Assembly (NCBI GenBank): GCA_964019695.1
Contig: OZ026515.1
Span: forward strand, 139,187,549 to 139,251,548
Length of the DNA stretch: 64,000 nt
Source: Loripinus fragilis
Taxonomy: Eukaryota; Mollusca; Bivalvia; Lucinida; Lucinidae
Direction of reading: 5' to 3'
The notes below the pieces were generated by a model. The model was not told the origin of the DNA. It did no database searches and saw nothing but the letters and a program-made list of their open reading frames with translations. Shown here piece by piece: positions 36,521 through 48,836 of this stretch (position 1 is the first letter of the stretch; every line of letters starts with the position of its first letter). The translations under genes were made by a program, and so were the position numbers.

Positions 36521-37190
36521 GCCCTGACAATAGATACTAGCTGGGTTTAAATATCTGATTCGAAATTTGTATGCGGAAAAAAGTATTAAAAGCTATGGCG
36601 CGACGACATAGTCTTTTTTATTTTTCACACTTCAAAAGAACCAAACATCTCATGGGCTGGCTCTTGTACATACATGTATATATTGTTTGAATGATCTATA
36701 ATGTCGTACAAATAAGGTTGATCTTAAACAGACTGCTGTTGGAGATAAAGTCTGTTTAGGTTTACATTATTTGTAGTTATAAAATCAGACTCCGATTTGG
36801 CCAAATTAGAATAAATTATGATAAATGCGTGATAATTTGTTTACGCTTGTATTTCTATATGGACACAAATAATACTTAACACCGTGTGGAGTCTGCGGAT
36901 GTATAAATTATCCAAAATTCTATACGAAAAAAACACAACAAAACGGCCTGCGAACGGTTGTAATGAAAACTTATGGAAATTTCAGTTCACTGTGATTTCT
37001 TTAAGTTTTCTTTATAACAAGACCTAGTCATACCTCCTCGTTTGGTGCAGGCTGGAAACTATGGGTTTGGTGAGCATTCCACGTCCATAGGCTAACATGA
37101 CAGGTCGACTGCAATAACTTGTTGGTATTTTTATCATTTTAATTTCCCAACACTGCTTAATTATCTAGCGTATCGCAGGAATAATAATTA
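36521..37190. other. Loop, unassigned sequence
   Basis: AT-rich, no credible open frame, no recognisable transposase and no repeat shared with the arms. This is part of the central loop of the giant element. Confidence 0.5.
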
Positions 37191-38210
37191 TCAACTCATT
37201 TTCTTCATACGAGTTACTTTATACCTATACAAACAAAGCAGTCTCGTCATAGGTCAAAATACAATGTGCGTTTCGGTAATTCAACTACTTGCAATGAGTC
37301 TTAAAATTGTGTTTCGGTAATTCACTCATAGTGCGTTTCGGTTTCAGATGGGTCATCTATATCTTCTTTCATAAGACAGCTACTTCTTGAAACGAGGATT
37401 TGTTTTATATACAAAATTAAGTAATAAAAATATAGAAATATGAAAATATATAAATAGCAATTTATTTATGTTCAACATCAGACCATAAAACAGTTTTTTT
37501 TAAAGTTATATTCTGTTCAGTTAAAGAACATGTACAATTATCTGAATAGCTATTTGAAACTGTCAGATATTGTACGTGGTCTCTCCTGTCAACAATCGTA
37601 TTGCAACTAATTATCATTATAAAAACTCATCATCATCATCATCATCATTCCTTTCAGATTATCTTATTTTTTACTTTTTCCATCTTCATCATGTTTAGTT
37701 TAATACCGTCTGACGCTAATGACCCACAAGGGTTGATGCGTCGTTAAGAAACAAAAAAAATAAACAAAAAACAAACAAACAAACAAACAAACAAACAAAA
37801 ACAACATAGGCCTACAGTTCCGTTTCGGTAATTAAAATGCTTTCAGTCATGACATTTATATCCGTTGACTTTTAATCTACAGGTGTTTTTTCCTTTTTTT
37901 TATATAATTTATTTTGATATTAGTTATTTTCTGTTAATCATACAAACAAAACAGTCTCAAATCGCAAGATAACGTTAATACAAAGTGCGTTTCGGTAATT
38001 CAACTACTTTCAACGGATCTCATTTACGCAACTGAATACGCTTTGGTAATTGAACGGTTTTCAACTTATCACCCATATCTTTTTCTTTAATTAGTACAGA
38101 TATAAAAAGCTTCTTCTTAAAACAAATGCACAATTATCTTATATATTAAAAAAAATCAAAACAATCTATGCTTATTTGACGCACAGTTGCATTTCGGTAA
38201 ATAAAGCTTT
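37190..38210 (+). repeat. Diverged repeats with TTTCGGTAATT motif
   Basis: The motif TTTCGGTAATT or a close variant occurs at 37,271, 37,312, 37,336, 37,823, 37,990, about 38,044 and 38,192. Larger blocks repeat at about 720 bp: CATACAAACAAA...CAGTCTC... then GTGCGTTTCGGTAATTCAAC near 37,225-37,290 and again near 37,940-38,005. Each block is followed by a CATATCTTC-type or ATATCTTTTTC tract and a stretch with CTTCTTGAAAC or CTTCTTAAAAC. It is an old, partly decayed direct duplication restricted to the loop. Confidence 0.75.
37626..37800 (+). repeat. CAT microsatellite and possible retroelement tail with (CAAA)n
   Basis: A short (CAT)n lies at about 37,627-37,647. At about 37,705-37,746 the phrase CGTCTGACGCTAATGACC and GGGTTGATGCGTCGTTAAG is followed by A-rich and CAAA repeats to 37,800. 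A conserved block running into a simple tail is how 3' ends of SINEs or RTE-like LINEs look, but I cannot name the family. Confidence 0.5.
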
Positions 38211-38249
38211 CCGTTATAGTGATATATTTTCTTTCTGTAATTAGTATTA

Positions 38250-38404
38250 AGGGAATATATCTTTCAAAAGCTCTTACTTGCATGAACTTTAGAGAAACCC
38301 ATTTGCATGAACATGATCTACAATAATTCGACTACAATATTTAGAAGTATTTTCGCCCAAAATGTACAAATTTCTAGCAGAAAAATATATATTTTCGATT
38401 TTGG
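38250..38404 (+). repeat. Dispersed repeat shared with 61,225-61,610
   Basis: Landmarks GCTCTTACTTGCATGAA, GCATGAACATGATCTACA, CGACTACAATATTTAGAAG and TATTTTCGCCCAAAATGTAC match the segment near 61,245-61,600 at many positions. It ends where the right minisatellite arm starts. Either a mobile repeat landed at the loop-arm border, or the giant element and the downstream locus share ancestry. Confidence 0.8.
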
Positions 38405-40857
38405 CTTATGAACTTAGCCAACTCATCCAACTTACACTACAACTTATCCATCTCATCGAACTCATCCTCAACTTAGCCAACTTATCCAACTTACAGTACA
38501 ACTTAGCCAACTCATCGAACTCATCCTCAACTTATCCAACTCATCCAATTTACAGTACAACTTATCCAACTCATCGAACTCATCCTCAACTTATCCAACT
38601 CATCCAACTTACCGTCCAAATTATCCAACTCATCGAACTCATCCTCAACTTAACCAACTCATCGAACTTACAGTACAACTTATCCAACTCATCCAACTTA
38701 CCGTCCAACTTATCCAACTCATCGAACTTATATTCCAACTTAGCCAACTCATCCAACTTACAGTACAACTTATCCAACTCATCGAACTCATCTTCAACTT
38801 AGCCAACTCATCAAACTTACAGTACAACTTAGCCAACTCATCGAACTCATCCTCAACTTATCCAACTCATCCAACTTACAGTACAACTTATCCAACTCAT
38901 CCTCAACTTATCCAACTCATCAGACTTACAGTACAACTTATCCAACTCATCGAACTCATCCTTAACTTATCCAACTCATCCAACTTACCGTCCAACTTAG
39001 CCAACTCATCCAACTTACAGTACAACTTACCCAACTTATCGAACTCATCCTCAACTTAGCCAACTCATCCAACTTACAGTACAACTTACCCAACTCATCG
39101 AACTCATCCTCAACTTAGCCAACTCATCCAACTTACAGTACAACTTATCCAACTCATCCAAGTTACAGTACAACTTATCCAACTCAACGAACTTACAGTA
39201 CAACTTAGCCAACTCATCCAACTTACAGTACAACTTACCCAACTCATCGAACTCATCCTCAACTTAGCCAACTCATCCAACTTACAGTACAACTTAGCCA
39301 ACTCATCCAACTTACAGTACAACTTATCCAACTCATCCTCAACTTATCCAACTCATCGAACTTACATTCCAACTTAGCCAACTCATCCAACTTACAGTAC
39401 AACTTAGCCAACTCATCGAACTCATCCTCAACTTAGCTAACTCATCGAACTTAGAGTACAACTTATCCAACTCATCGAACTTACATTCCAACTTAGTCAA
39501 CTCATCGAACTTACATTCCAACTTACCCATTTTATAGAACTCATCCTCAACTTAGCCAACTCATCGAACTTACAGTTTAACTTAGCCAACTCATCGAACT
39601 TACAGTACAACTTATCCAACTCATCCAAGTTACAGTACAACTTCTCCAACTCATCGAACTTACAGCACAACTTAGCCAACTCATCCAACTTACAGTACAA
39701 CATATCCAACTCATCGAACTCATCCTCAACTTATCCAACTCATCGAACTTACATTCCAACTTAGCCAACTCATCCAACTTACAGTACAACTTATCTAACT
39801 CATCCTCAACTTATCCAACTCATCGAACTTACATTCCAAAATAGCCAACTCATCCAACTTACAGTACAACTTATCTTACTCATCGAACTCATCCTCAACT
39901 TAGCCAACTCATCAAACTTACAGTACAACTTAGCCAACTCATCCTCAACTTATCAAACTCATCCAACTTACAGTACAACTTATCCAACTCATCGAACTCA
40001 TCCTAAACTTATCCAACTCATCCAACTTACCGTCCAACTTATCCAACTTATCGAACTCATCCTCAACTTAGCCAACTCATCGAACTTACAGTACAACTTA
40101 GCCAACTCATCCAACTTACAGTACAACTTATCCAACTCATCCAACTTACAGTACAACTTATCCAACTCATCGAACTCATCCTCAACTTAGCCAACTCATC
40201 CAACTTACAGTACAACTTACCCAACTTATCGAACTCATCCTCAACTTAGCCAACTCATCGAACTTACAGTACAACTTAGCCAACTCATCCAACTTACAGT
40301 ACAACTTATCGAACTCATCCTCAACTTATCCAACTCATCGAACTTACATTCCAACTTAGCCAACTCATCCAACTTACAGTACAACTTAGCCAACTCATCG
40401 AACTCATCCTCAACTTAGCCAACTCATCGAACTTACAGTACAACTATCCAACTCATCGAACTTACATTCCAACTTAGCCAACTCATCGAACTTATATTCC
40501 AACTTACCCAACTTATCGAACTCATCCTCAACTTAGCCAACTCATCGAACTTACAGTACAACTTAGCCAACTCATCCAACTTACAGTACAACTTACCCAA
40601 TTTATCGAACTCATCCTCAACTTAGCCAACTCATCGAACTTACAGTACAACTTAGCCAACTCATCCAACTTACAGTACAACTTAGCCAACTCATCCAACT
40701 TACAGTACAACTTAGCCAACTCATCGAACTCATCCTCAACTTAGCCAACTCATCGAACTTACAGTACAACTTATCCAACTCATCGAACCCATCCTCAACT
40801 TATCCAACTCATCCAACTTACCGTCCAACTTATCCAACTCATCGAACTCATCCTCAA

Positions 40858-43800
40858 CTTATCCAACTCATTGAACTTACAGTCCAACTTAGCCAACTCA
40901 TCGAACTTACATTCCAACTTATCTAACTCATCGATTTTACAGTACAACTTACCTAACTTATCGAACTCATCCTCAACTTAGCCAACTCATCGAACTTACA
41001 GTACAACTTAGCCAACTCATCCAACTTACAGTACAACTTATCCAACTCATCGAACTCATCCTCAACTTAGCCAACTCATCGAACTTACAGTACAACTTAG
41101 CCAACTCATCCAACTTACAGTACAACTTAGCCAACTCATCCAACTTACCATACAACTTATCCAACTCATCGAACTCATCCTCAACTTAGCCAACTCATCC
41201 AACTTACAGTACAACTTACCCAACTTATCGAACTCATCCTCAACTTAGCCAACTCATCGAACTTACAGTACAACTTAGTCAACTCATCCAACTTACAGTA
41301 CAACTTATCCAACTCATCCTCAACTTATCCAACTCATCGAACTCATCCTTAACTTAGCCAACTCATCCAACTTACAGTACAACTTAGCCAACTCATCCAA
41401 CGTAAAGTACAACTTATCCAACTCATCGAACTCATCCTCAACTTAGCCAACTCATCCAACTTACAGTACAACTTACCCAACTTATCGAACTCATCCTCAA
41501 CTTAGCCAACTCATCGAACTTACAGTACAACTTAGCCAACTCATCCAACTTACAGTACAACTTATCCAACTCATCCTCAACTTATCCAACTCATCGAACT
41601 CATCCTCAACTTAGCCAACTCATCCAAATTACAGTACAACTTAGCCAACTCATCGAACTCATCCTCAACTTAGCAAACTCATCTAACTTACCGTACAACT
41701 TATCCAATTCATCGAACTTACATTCCAACTTAGCCAACTCATCCAACTTACAGTCCAACTTACCCAACTTATCGAACTCATCCTCAACTTAGCCAACTCA
41801 TCAAACTTACATTACAACTTAGCCAACTCATCCAACTTACAGTACAACTTACCCAACTTATCGAACTCATCCTCAACTTAGCCAACTCATCGAACTTACA
41901 GTACAACTTAGCCAACTCATCCAACTTACAGTACAACTTAGCCAACTCATCCAACTTAAAGTACAACTTATCCAACTCATCGAACTCATCCTCAACTTAG
42001 CCAACTCATCGAACTTACAGTACAACTTACCCAACTTATCGAACTCATCCTCAACTTAGCCAACTCATCGAACTTACAGTACAACTTAGCCAACTCATCC
42101 AACTTACAGTACAACTTATCAAACTCATCCTCAACTTATCCAACTCATCGAACTTACATTCCAACTTAGCCAACTCATCCAACTAACAGTACAACTTAGC
42201 CAACTCATCGAACTCATCCTCAACTTAGCAAACTCATCGAACTTACATTCCAACTTATCCAACTCATCGAACTTACATTCCAACTTAGCCAACTCATCGA
42301 ACTTACATTCCAATTTACCCAACTTATCGAACTCATCCTCAACTTAGCCAACTCATCGAACTTACAGTACAACTTAGCCAACTCATCCAACTTACAGTAC
42401 AACTTATCCAACTCATCGAACTCATCCTCAACTTAGCCAACTCATCGAACTTACATTCCAACTTAGCCAACTCATCCAACTTACAGTACAACTTATCCAA
42501 CTCATCGAACTCATCCTCAACTTAGCCAACTTATCAAACTTACAGTACAACTTAGCCAACTCAACGAACTCATCCTCAACTTATCCAACTCATCCAACAT
42601 ACAGTACAACTTATCCAACTCATCGAACTCATCCTCAACTTATCCAACTCATCCAACTTACCGTCCAACTTATCCAACTCATCGAACTCATCCTCAACTT
42701 AGCCAACTCATCGAACTTACAGTACAACTTATCCAACTCATCAAACTTACAGTACAACTAAGCCAACTCATCCAACTTACAGTACAACTTATTCAACTCA
42801 TCGAACTTACAGTACAACTTAGCCAACTCATCGAACTTACAGTACAACTTACCCAACTTATCGAACTCATCCTCAACTTAGCCAACTCATCGAACTTACA
42901 GTACAACTTAGCTAACTCATCCAACTTACAGTACAACTTACCCAACTCATCCTCAACTTAGCCAACCCATCGAACTTACAGTACAACTTAGCCAACTCAT
43001 CCAACTTACAGTACAACTTATCCAACTCATCGAACTCATCCTAAACTTATCCAACTCATCCAACTTACCGTCCAACTTATCCAACTTATCGAACTCATCC
43101 TCAACTTAGCCAACTCATCGAACTTACAGTACAACTTAGCCAACTCATCCAACTTACAGTACAACTTATCCAACTCATCCAACTTACAGTACAACTTATC
43201 CGACTCATCGAACTCATCCTCAACTTAGCCAACTCATCCAACTTACAGTACAACTTACCCAACTCATCGAACTCATCCTCAACTTAGCCAACTCATCCAA
43301 CTTACAGTACAACTTAGCCAACTCATCCAACTTACAGTACAACTTATCCAACTCATCCTCAACTTATCCAACTCATCGAACTTACATTCCAACTGAGCCA
43401 ACTCATCCAACTTACAGTACAACTTAGCCAACTCATCGAACTCATCCTCAACTTAGCCAACTCATCGAACTTACAGTACAACTTATCCAACTCATCGAAC
43501 TTACATTCCAACTTAGCCAACTCATCCAACTTACAGTACAACTTATCCAACTCATCGAACTCATCCTCAACTTAGCCAACTCATCAAACTTACAGTACAA
43601 CTTAGCCAACTCATCGAACTCATCCTCAACTTATCCAACTCATCCAACTTACAGTACAACTTATCCAACTCATCGAACTCATCCTCAACTTATCCAACTC
43701 ATCCAACTTACCGTCCAACTTATCCAACTCATCGAACTCATCCTCAACTTATCCAACTCATTGAACTTACAGTCCAACTTAGCCAACTCATCGAACTTAC

Positions 43801-44640
43801 ATTCCAACTTATCTAACTCATCGATTTTACAGTACAACTTACCTAACTTATCGAACTCATCCTCAACTTAGCCAACTCATCGAACTTACAGTACAACTTA
43901 GCCAACTCATCCAACTTACAGTACAACTTATCCAACTCATCGAACTCATCCTCAACTTAGCCAACTCATCGAACTTACAGTACAACTTAGCCAACTCATC
44001 CAACTTACAGTACAACTTAGCCAACTCATCCAACTTACCATACAACTTATCCAACTCATCGAACTCATCCTCAACTTAGCCAACTCATCCAACTTACAGT
44101 ACAACTTACCCAACTTATCGAACTCATCCTCAACTTAGCCAACTCATCGAACTTACAGTACAACTTAGCCAACTCATCCAACTTACAGTACAACTTATCG
44201 AACTCATCCTCAACTTATCCAACTCATCGAACTCATCCTCAACTTAGCCAACTCATCCAACTTACAGTACAACTTAGCCAACTCATCCAACTTAAAGTAC
44301 AACTTATCCAACTCATCGAACTCATCCTCAACTTAGCCAACTCATCCAACTTACAGTACAACTTACCCAACTTATCGAACTCATCCTCAACTTAGCCAAC
44401 TCCTCGAACTTACAGTACAACTTAGCCAACTCATCCAACTTACAGTACAACTTATCCAACTCATCCTCAACTTATCCAACTCATCGAACTCATCCTCATC
44501 TTAGCCAACTCATCCATATACAGTACAACTTAGCCAACTCATCGAACTCATCCTCAACTTAGCAAACTCATCTAACTTACCGTACAACTTATCCAATTCA
44601 TCGAACTTACATTCCAACTTAGCCAACTCATCGAACTTAC
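40858..44640 (-). repeat. 2.89-kb higher-order duplication in the right arm
   Basis: Rare variants recur at a constant offset of about 2,890 bp: TCATTGAACTTACAGTCC (about 40,868 and 43,758), ATCGATTTTACAGTAC (about 40,931 and 43,821), CAACTTACCATACAAC (about 41,144 and 44,034) and ATCTAACTTACCGTAC (about 41,680 and 44,570). The copies contain a few substitutions and unit changes. Confidence 0.88.
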
Positions 44641-47050
44641 ATTCCAACTTACCCAACTTATCGAACTCATCCTCAACTTAGCCAACTCATCGAACTTACA
44701 TTCCAACTTAGCCAACTCATCCAACTTACAGTACAACTTATCCAACTCATCGAACTCATCCTCAACTTAGCCAACTCATCGAACTTACAGTACAACTTAT
44801 CCAACTCATCGAACTTACATTCCAACTTAGCCAACTTATCGAACTTACATTCCAACTTATCTAACTCATCGAACTTACAGTCCAACTTACCCAACTTATC
44901 GAACTCATCCTCAACTTAGCCAACTCATCGAACTTACATTACAACTTAGCCAACTCATCCAACTTACAGTACAACTTACCCAACTTATCGAACTCATCCT
45001 CAACTTAGCCAACTCATCGAACTAACAGTACAACTTAACCAACTCATCCAACTTACAGTACAACTTAGCCAACTCATCCAACTTACCATACAACTTATCC
45101 AACTCATCGAACTCATCCTCAACTTAGCCAACTCATCCAACTTACAGTACAACTTACCCAACTTATCGAACTCATCCTCAACTTATCCAACTCATCGAAC
45201 TTACAGTACAACTTAGCCAACTCATCCAACTTACAGTACAACTTATCCAACTCATCCTCAACTTATCCAACTCATCGAACTTACATTCCAACTTAGCCAA
45301 CTCATCCAACTTACAGTACAACTTAGCCAACTCATCGAACTCATCCTCAACTTAGCAAACTCAAATAATTTACAGTACAACTTATCCAACTCATCGAACT
45401 TACATTCCAACTTATCCAACTCATCCAACTTACCGTCCAACTTATCCAACTCATCGAACTCATCCTCAACTTAGCCAACTCATCAAACTTACAGTACAAC
45501 TTAGCCAACTCATCGAACTTACAGTACAAATTAGCCAACTCATCCAACTTACAGTACAACTTATCCAACTCATCCTCAACTTATCCAACTCATCGAAATT
45601 ACATTCCAACTTAGCCAACTCATCCAACTTACAGTACAACTTAGCCAACTCATCGAACTCATCCTCAACTTAGCAAACTCATCGAACTTACATTCCAACT
45701 TATCCAACTCATCGAACTTACATTCCAACTTAGCCAACTCATCGAACTTACATTCCAACTTACCCAACTTATCGAACTCATCCTCAACTTAGCCAACTCA
45801 TCGAACTTACAGTACAACTTAGCCAACTCATCCAACTTACAGTACAACTTATCCAATTCATCGAACTCATCCTCAACTTAGCCAACTCATCGAACTTACA
45901 TTCCAACTTAGCCAACTCATCCAACTTACAGTCCAACTTACCCAACTTATCGAACTCATCCTCAACTTAGCCAACTCATCAAACTTACATTACAACTTAG
46001 CCAACTCATCCAACTTACAGTACAACTTACCCAACTTATCGAACTCATCCTCAACTTAGCCAACTCATCGAACTTACAGTACAACTTAGCCAACTCATCC
46101 AACTTACAGTACAACTTAGCCAACTCATCCAACTTAAAGTACAACTTATCCAACTCATCGAACTCATCCTCAACTTAGCCAACTCATCGAACTTACAGTA
46201 CAACTTACCCAACTTATCGAACTCATCCTCAACTTAGCCAACTCATCGAACTAACAGTACAACTTAGCCAACTCATCCAACTTACAGTACAACTTATCAA
46301 ACTCATCCTCAACTTATCCAACTCATCGAACTTACATTCCAACTTAGCCAACTCATCCAACTAACAGTACAACTTAGCCAACTCATCGAACTCATCCTCA
46401 ACTTAGCAAACTCATCGAACTTACATTCCAACTTATCCAACTCATCGAACTTACATTCCAACTTAGCCAACTCATCGAACTTACATTCCAACTTACCCAA
46501 CTTATCGAACTCATCCTCAACTTAGCCAACTCATCGAACTTACAGTACAACTTAGCCAACTCATCCAACTTACAGTACAACTTATCCAACTCATCGAACT
46601 CATCCTCAACTTAGCCAACTCATCGAACTTACATTCCAACTTAGCCAACTCATCCAACTTACAGTACAACTTATCCAACTCATCGAACTCATCCTCAACT
46701 TAGCCAACTTATCAAACTTACAGTACAACTTAGCCAACTCAACGAACTCATCCTCAACTTATCCAACTCATCCAACATACAGTACAACTTATCCAACTCA
46801 TCGAACTCATCCTCAACTTATCCAACTCATCCAACTTACCGTCCAACTTATCTGACTCATCGAACTCATCCTCAACTTAGCCAACTCATCGAACTTACAG
46901 TACAACTTAACCAACTCATCAAACTTACAGTACAACTAAGCCAACTCATCCAACTTACAGTACAACTTATTCAACTCATCGAACTTACAGTACAACTTAG
47001 CCAACTCATCGAACTTACAGTACAACTTATCCAACTCATCGAACTCATCC
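41780..47050 (-). repeat. 4.18-kb-offset duplication in the right arm
   Basis: The blocks 41,784-42,900 and 45,962-47,070 align at a 4,178-bp offset. Shared rare variants include TCATCAAACTTACATTAC, CCAACTAACAGTACAAC, ATCCAACATACAGTAC and TTATTCAACTCATCG. This overlaps the 2.89-kb duplication, so at least two expansion events are recorded. Confidence 0.88.
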
Positions 47051-47574
47051 TCAACTTAGCCAACTCATCGAACTTACAGTACAACTTAGCTAACTCATCC
47101 AACTTACAGTACAACTTACCCAACTCATCCTCAACTTAGCCAACCCATCGAACTTACAGTACAACTTAGCCAACTCATCCAACTTACAGTACAACTTATC
47201 CAACTCATCGAACTCATCCTTAACTTAGCCAACTCATTGAACTTACAGTACAACTTATCCAACTCATCCAACTTACCGTCCAACTTATCCAACTCATCGA
47301 ACTCATCCTCAACTTATCCAACTCATCGAACTTACATTCCAACTTAGCCAACTCATCGAACTTACATTCAAACTTATCTAACTCATCGAACTTACAGTAC
47401 AACTTACCCAACTTATCGAACTCATCCTCAACTTATCTAACTCATCCAACTTACCCAACTCATCGAACAGCTCAACTCATCCAACTCATCGAACTCATTC
47501 TCAACTCATCCAACTCATCGAACTTATTCTCAACTTATCCAACTCATCGAACTTACCCAACTCATCCAACTTAT

Positions 47575-48598
47575 CTTTTAACTTATCGAACTCAGCTTGC
47601 TTAGCTTACTCAACTCATCGAACTTAGCTTGCATCTTGCTGCATATAATGGTCCAATGTTGTACTCATGACCAACTCATCCTAACATATGCGCAGCTATT
47701 ATAACTTACCGAACTTAGCTCAGCCATTGAAGCATCTGGACACATATCACCAACTCATCCTAACATATGCGCAGCTATTATAACTTACCGAACTTAGCTC
47801 AGCCATTGAAGCATCTGGATACATATCATTGTATAAAGACCCAACTTAGCGAACTCATCGGCTATAATGGACAGCTATGGCAACTTACTCAACTTAGAAC
47901 TTAGAATATAGGGACCTATCATATGTATGTTTGTTGTTTATAAATATACTGACCGCTGACTTATAGTTCAACTTATCCAACTCAACTTAGGTAAGTTAAG
48001 TAGCATAAGTTGTAAGCTGAGCTGGATGAGTTGAGTAAGCTGAGCTGAGTGGTATAGGTATCTTGTCCGGAAAAAGTGGCGAAAATTGCTTATTTTGCTC
48101 AGCTTGATGAGTTGAGTAAGCTGAGCTGAGTTGTAAGTCATATGAAAGAAATAAAAGGGGCGGAGGGAGGGTAGACACACAGTGTATCATAATATATACA
48201 TGTAGCTATTGTAACTCATCAAACTTAGCTCAGGGCTCTCTTGTAACATTGCCGTTGTTTAAAGGCCTAACTTACCGAACTCATCTGTTATAATGGACAG
48301 CTATGGCAACTTACTTAACTTAGAACTTAAAATCGGGACCTTTCATATGTATGTGATATCTCAATAGAATATATGTACAGTCTATTCATTTCAGTCATTT
48401 TTGTCCCGAAATTATTTGGTCTATAGAAATACATGGGGACTCCTGTGGGCTACGTACTTCATACTCCGTGTCCTGAAATTTACTGTCTACGTTTAATAGA
48501 TGAATATTGTGAAAATTATGCTGAGATACTTTGTGTCTTAGTATATTGCATAGGCATGCGCCTGGGACAGAATTCGGGACAGGGAGTATGAAGTACCT
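47575..48598 (-). repeat. Right outer (terminal) domain with duplicated module
   Basis: From 47,575 to 48,132 this is the reverse complement of 17,188-17,760, including the 79-bp direct duplication (units starting near 47,672 and 47,751), the orientation-switch palindrome AACTTAGGTAAGTT at 47,984-47,997 and the flipped TCATCAAGCTGAGC-type motifs. Beyond it, 48,205-48,355 is a second, diverged copy of the 47,820-47,930 module (GGACAGCTATGGCAACTTAC). The outermost 150 bp form their own inverted pair: GTACTTCATACTCCGTGTCC near 48,449 and GGACAGGGAGTATGAAGTAC ending at 48,596. Confidence 0.85.
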
Positions 48599-48618
48599 GC
48601 CTAATCTTATCACAGGTA

Positions 48619-48836
48619 TTAACCCTTTGAATGCTAGGTAATGTTATATGATAGTCGTATATAATTTTTCTCCAAGATAAACTTTTACAAAAAATCGTTC
48701 ATGAAATGCCAAGTAAATGTCAAACAGTTTCAATCCAGATCAGGCCCGACATAATGCCGGGCCTGATCTGGGTCCAAACTATTTGCAAATGGTGTCAGCA
48801 CACGACACAATTTGTCGCAAGCAGACAAAGAGTTAA
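48619..48836. mobile_element. piggyBac-like TTAA MITE, copy 2 (intact ends)
   Basis: TTAA at 48,619-48,622 followed by CCCTTTGAATGCTAGG, and GCAGACAAAGAG followed by TTAA at 48,833-48,836, give inverted ends with a perfect TTAA duplication. The centre is a palindrome, CCAGATCAGGCCCG against CGGGCCTGATCTGG (48,734-48,772). It sits only about 20 bp outside the giant element. The 120-codon frame starting inside it is not gene-like. Confidence 0.85.

Larger units (their letters stand above)
38405..47590 (-). repeat. Right arm: inverted 29/30-bp minisatellite, about 310 units
   Basis: This is the same unit family as the left arm but reverse complemented (plus strand reads CAACTCATCSAACTTACAGT). 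The 29-bp type appears as TCATCCTCAACTTA. The outer 150 bp (about 47,440-47,590) use simple 9-10-bp units, mirroring 17,700-17,900. The arm is about half the length of the left arm, and its variant patterns differ from those of the 3.1-kb triplication. Minus-strand frames of 60-73 codons are by-products. Confidence 0.95.
17071..48598. mobile_element. Giant Foldback-like inverted-repeat element (about 31.5 kb)
   Basis: The element is an unequal palindrome: outer end, minisatellite arm, 3.66-kb loop, minisatellite arm in reverse orientation, outer end. The terminal motif TACTTCATACTCCC followed by GTCCCGAA lies at 17,076-17,097 and, inverted, at 48,574-48,595. Inside it, 17,188-17,900 and 47,400-48,132 are reverse complements with few mismatches by eye. 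Long tandem-repeat inverted termini, with simple units outside and compound units inside, are the defining architecture of Drosophila FB elements and other foldback transposons. No transposase is recognisable in the loop, so it would depend on a partner elsewhere. Alternatives are a satellite block inverted by rearrangement, or partial assembly error inside the arrays. The structure is certain; the claim that it is a transposon is inference. Confidence 0.75.

Noticed and set aside
17700..47590. CRISPR array
   Set aside because: The repeats are contiguous, with no unique spacers, vary in sequence, and the context is eukaryotic.
17071..48598. Centromeric or telomeric satellite
   Set aside because: The unit does not resemble telomere repeats, and the block is bounded by unique-type ends and a loop in an inverted layout rather than a long one-direction array. 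A satellite origin of the unit cannot be excluded.
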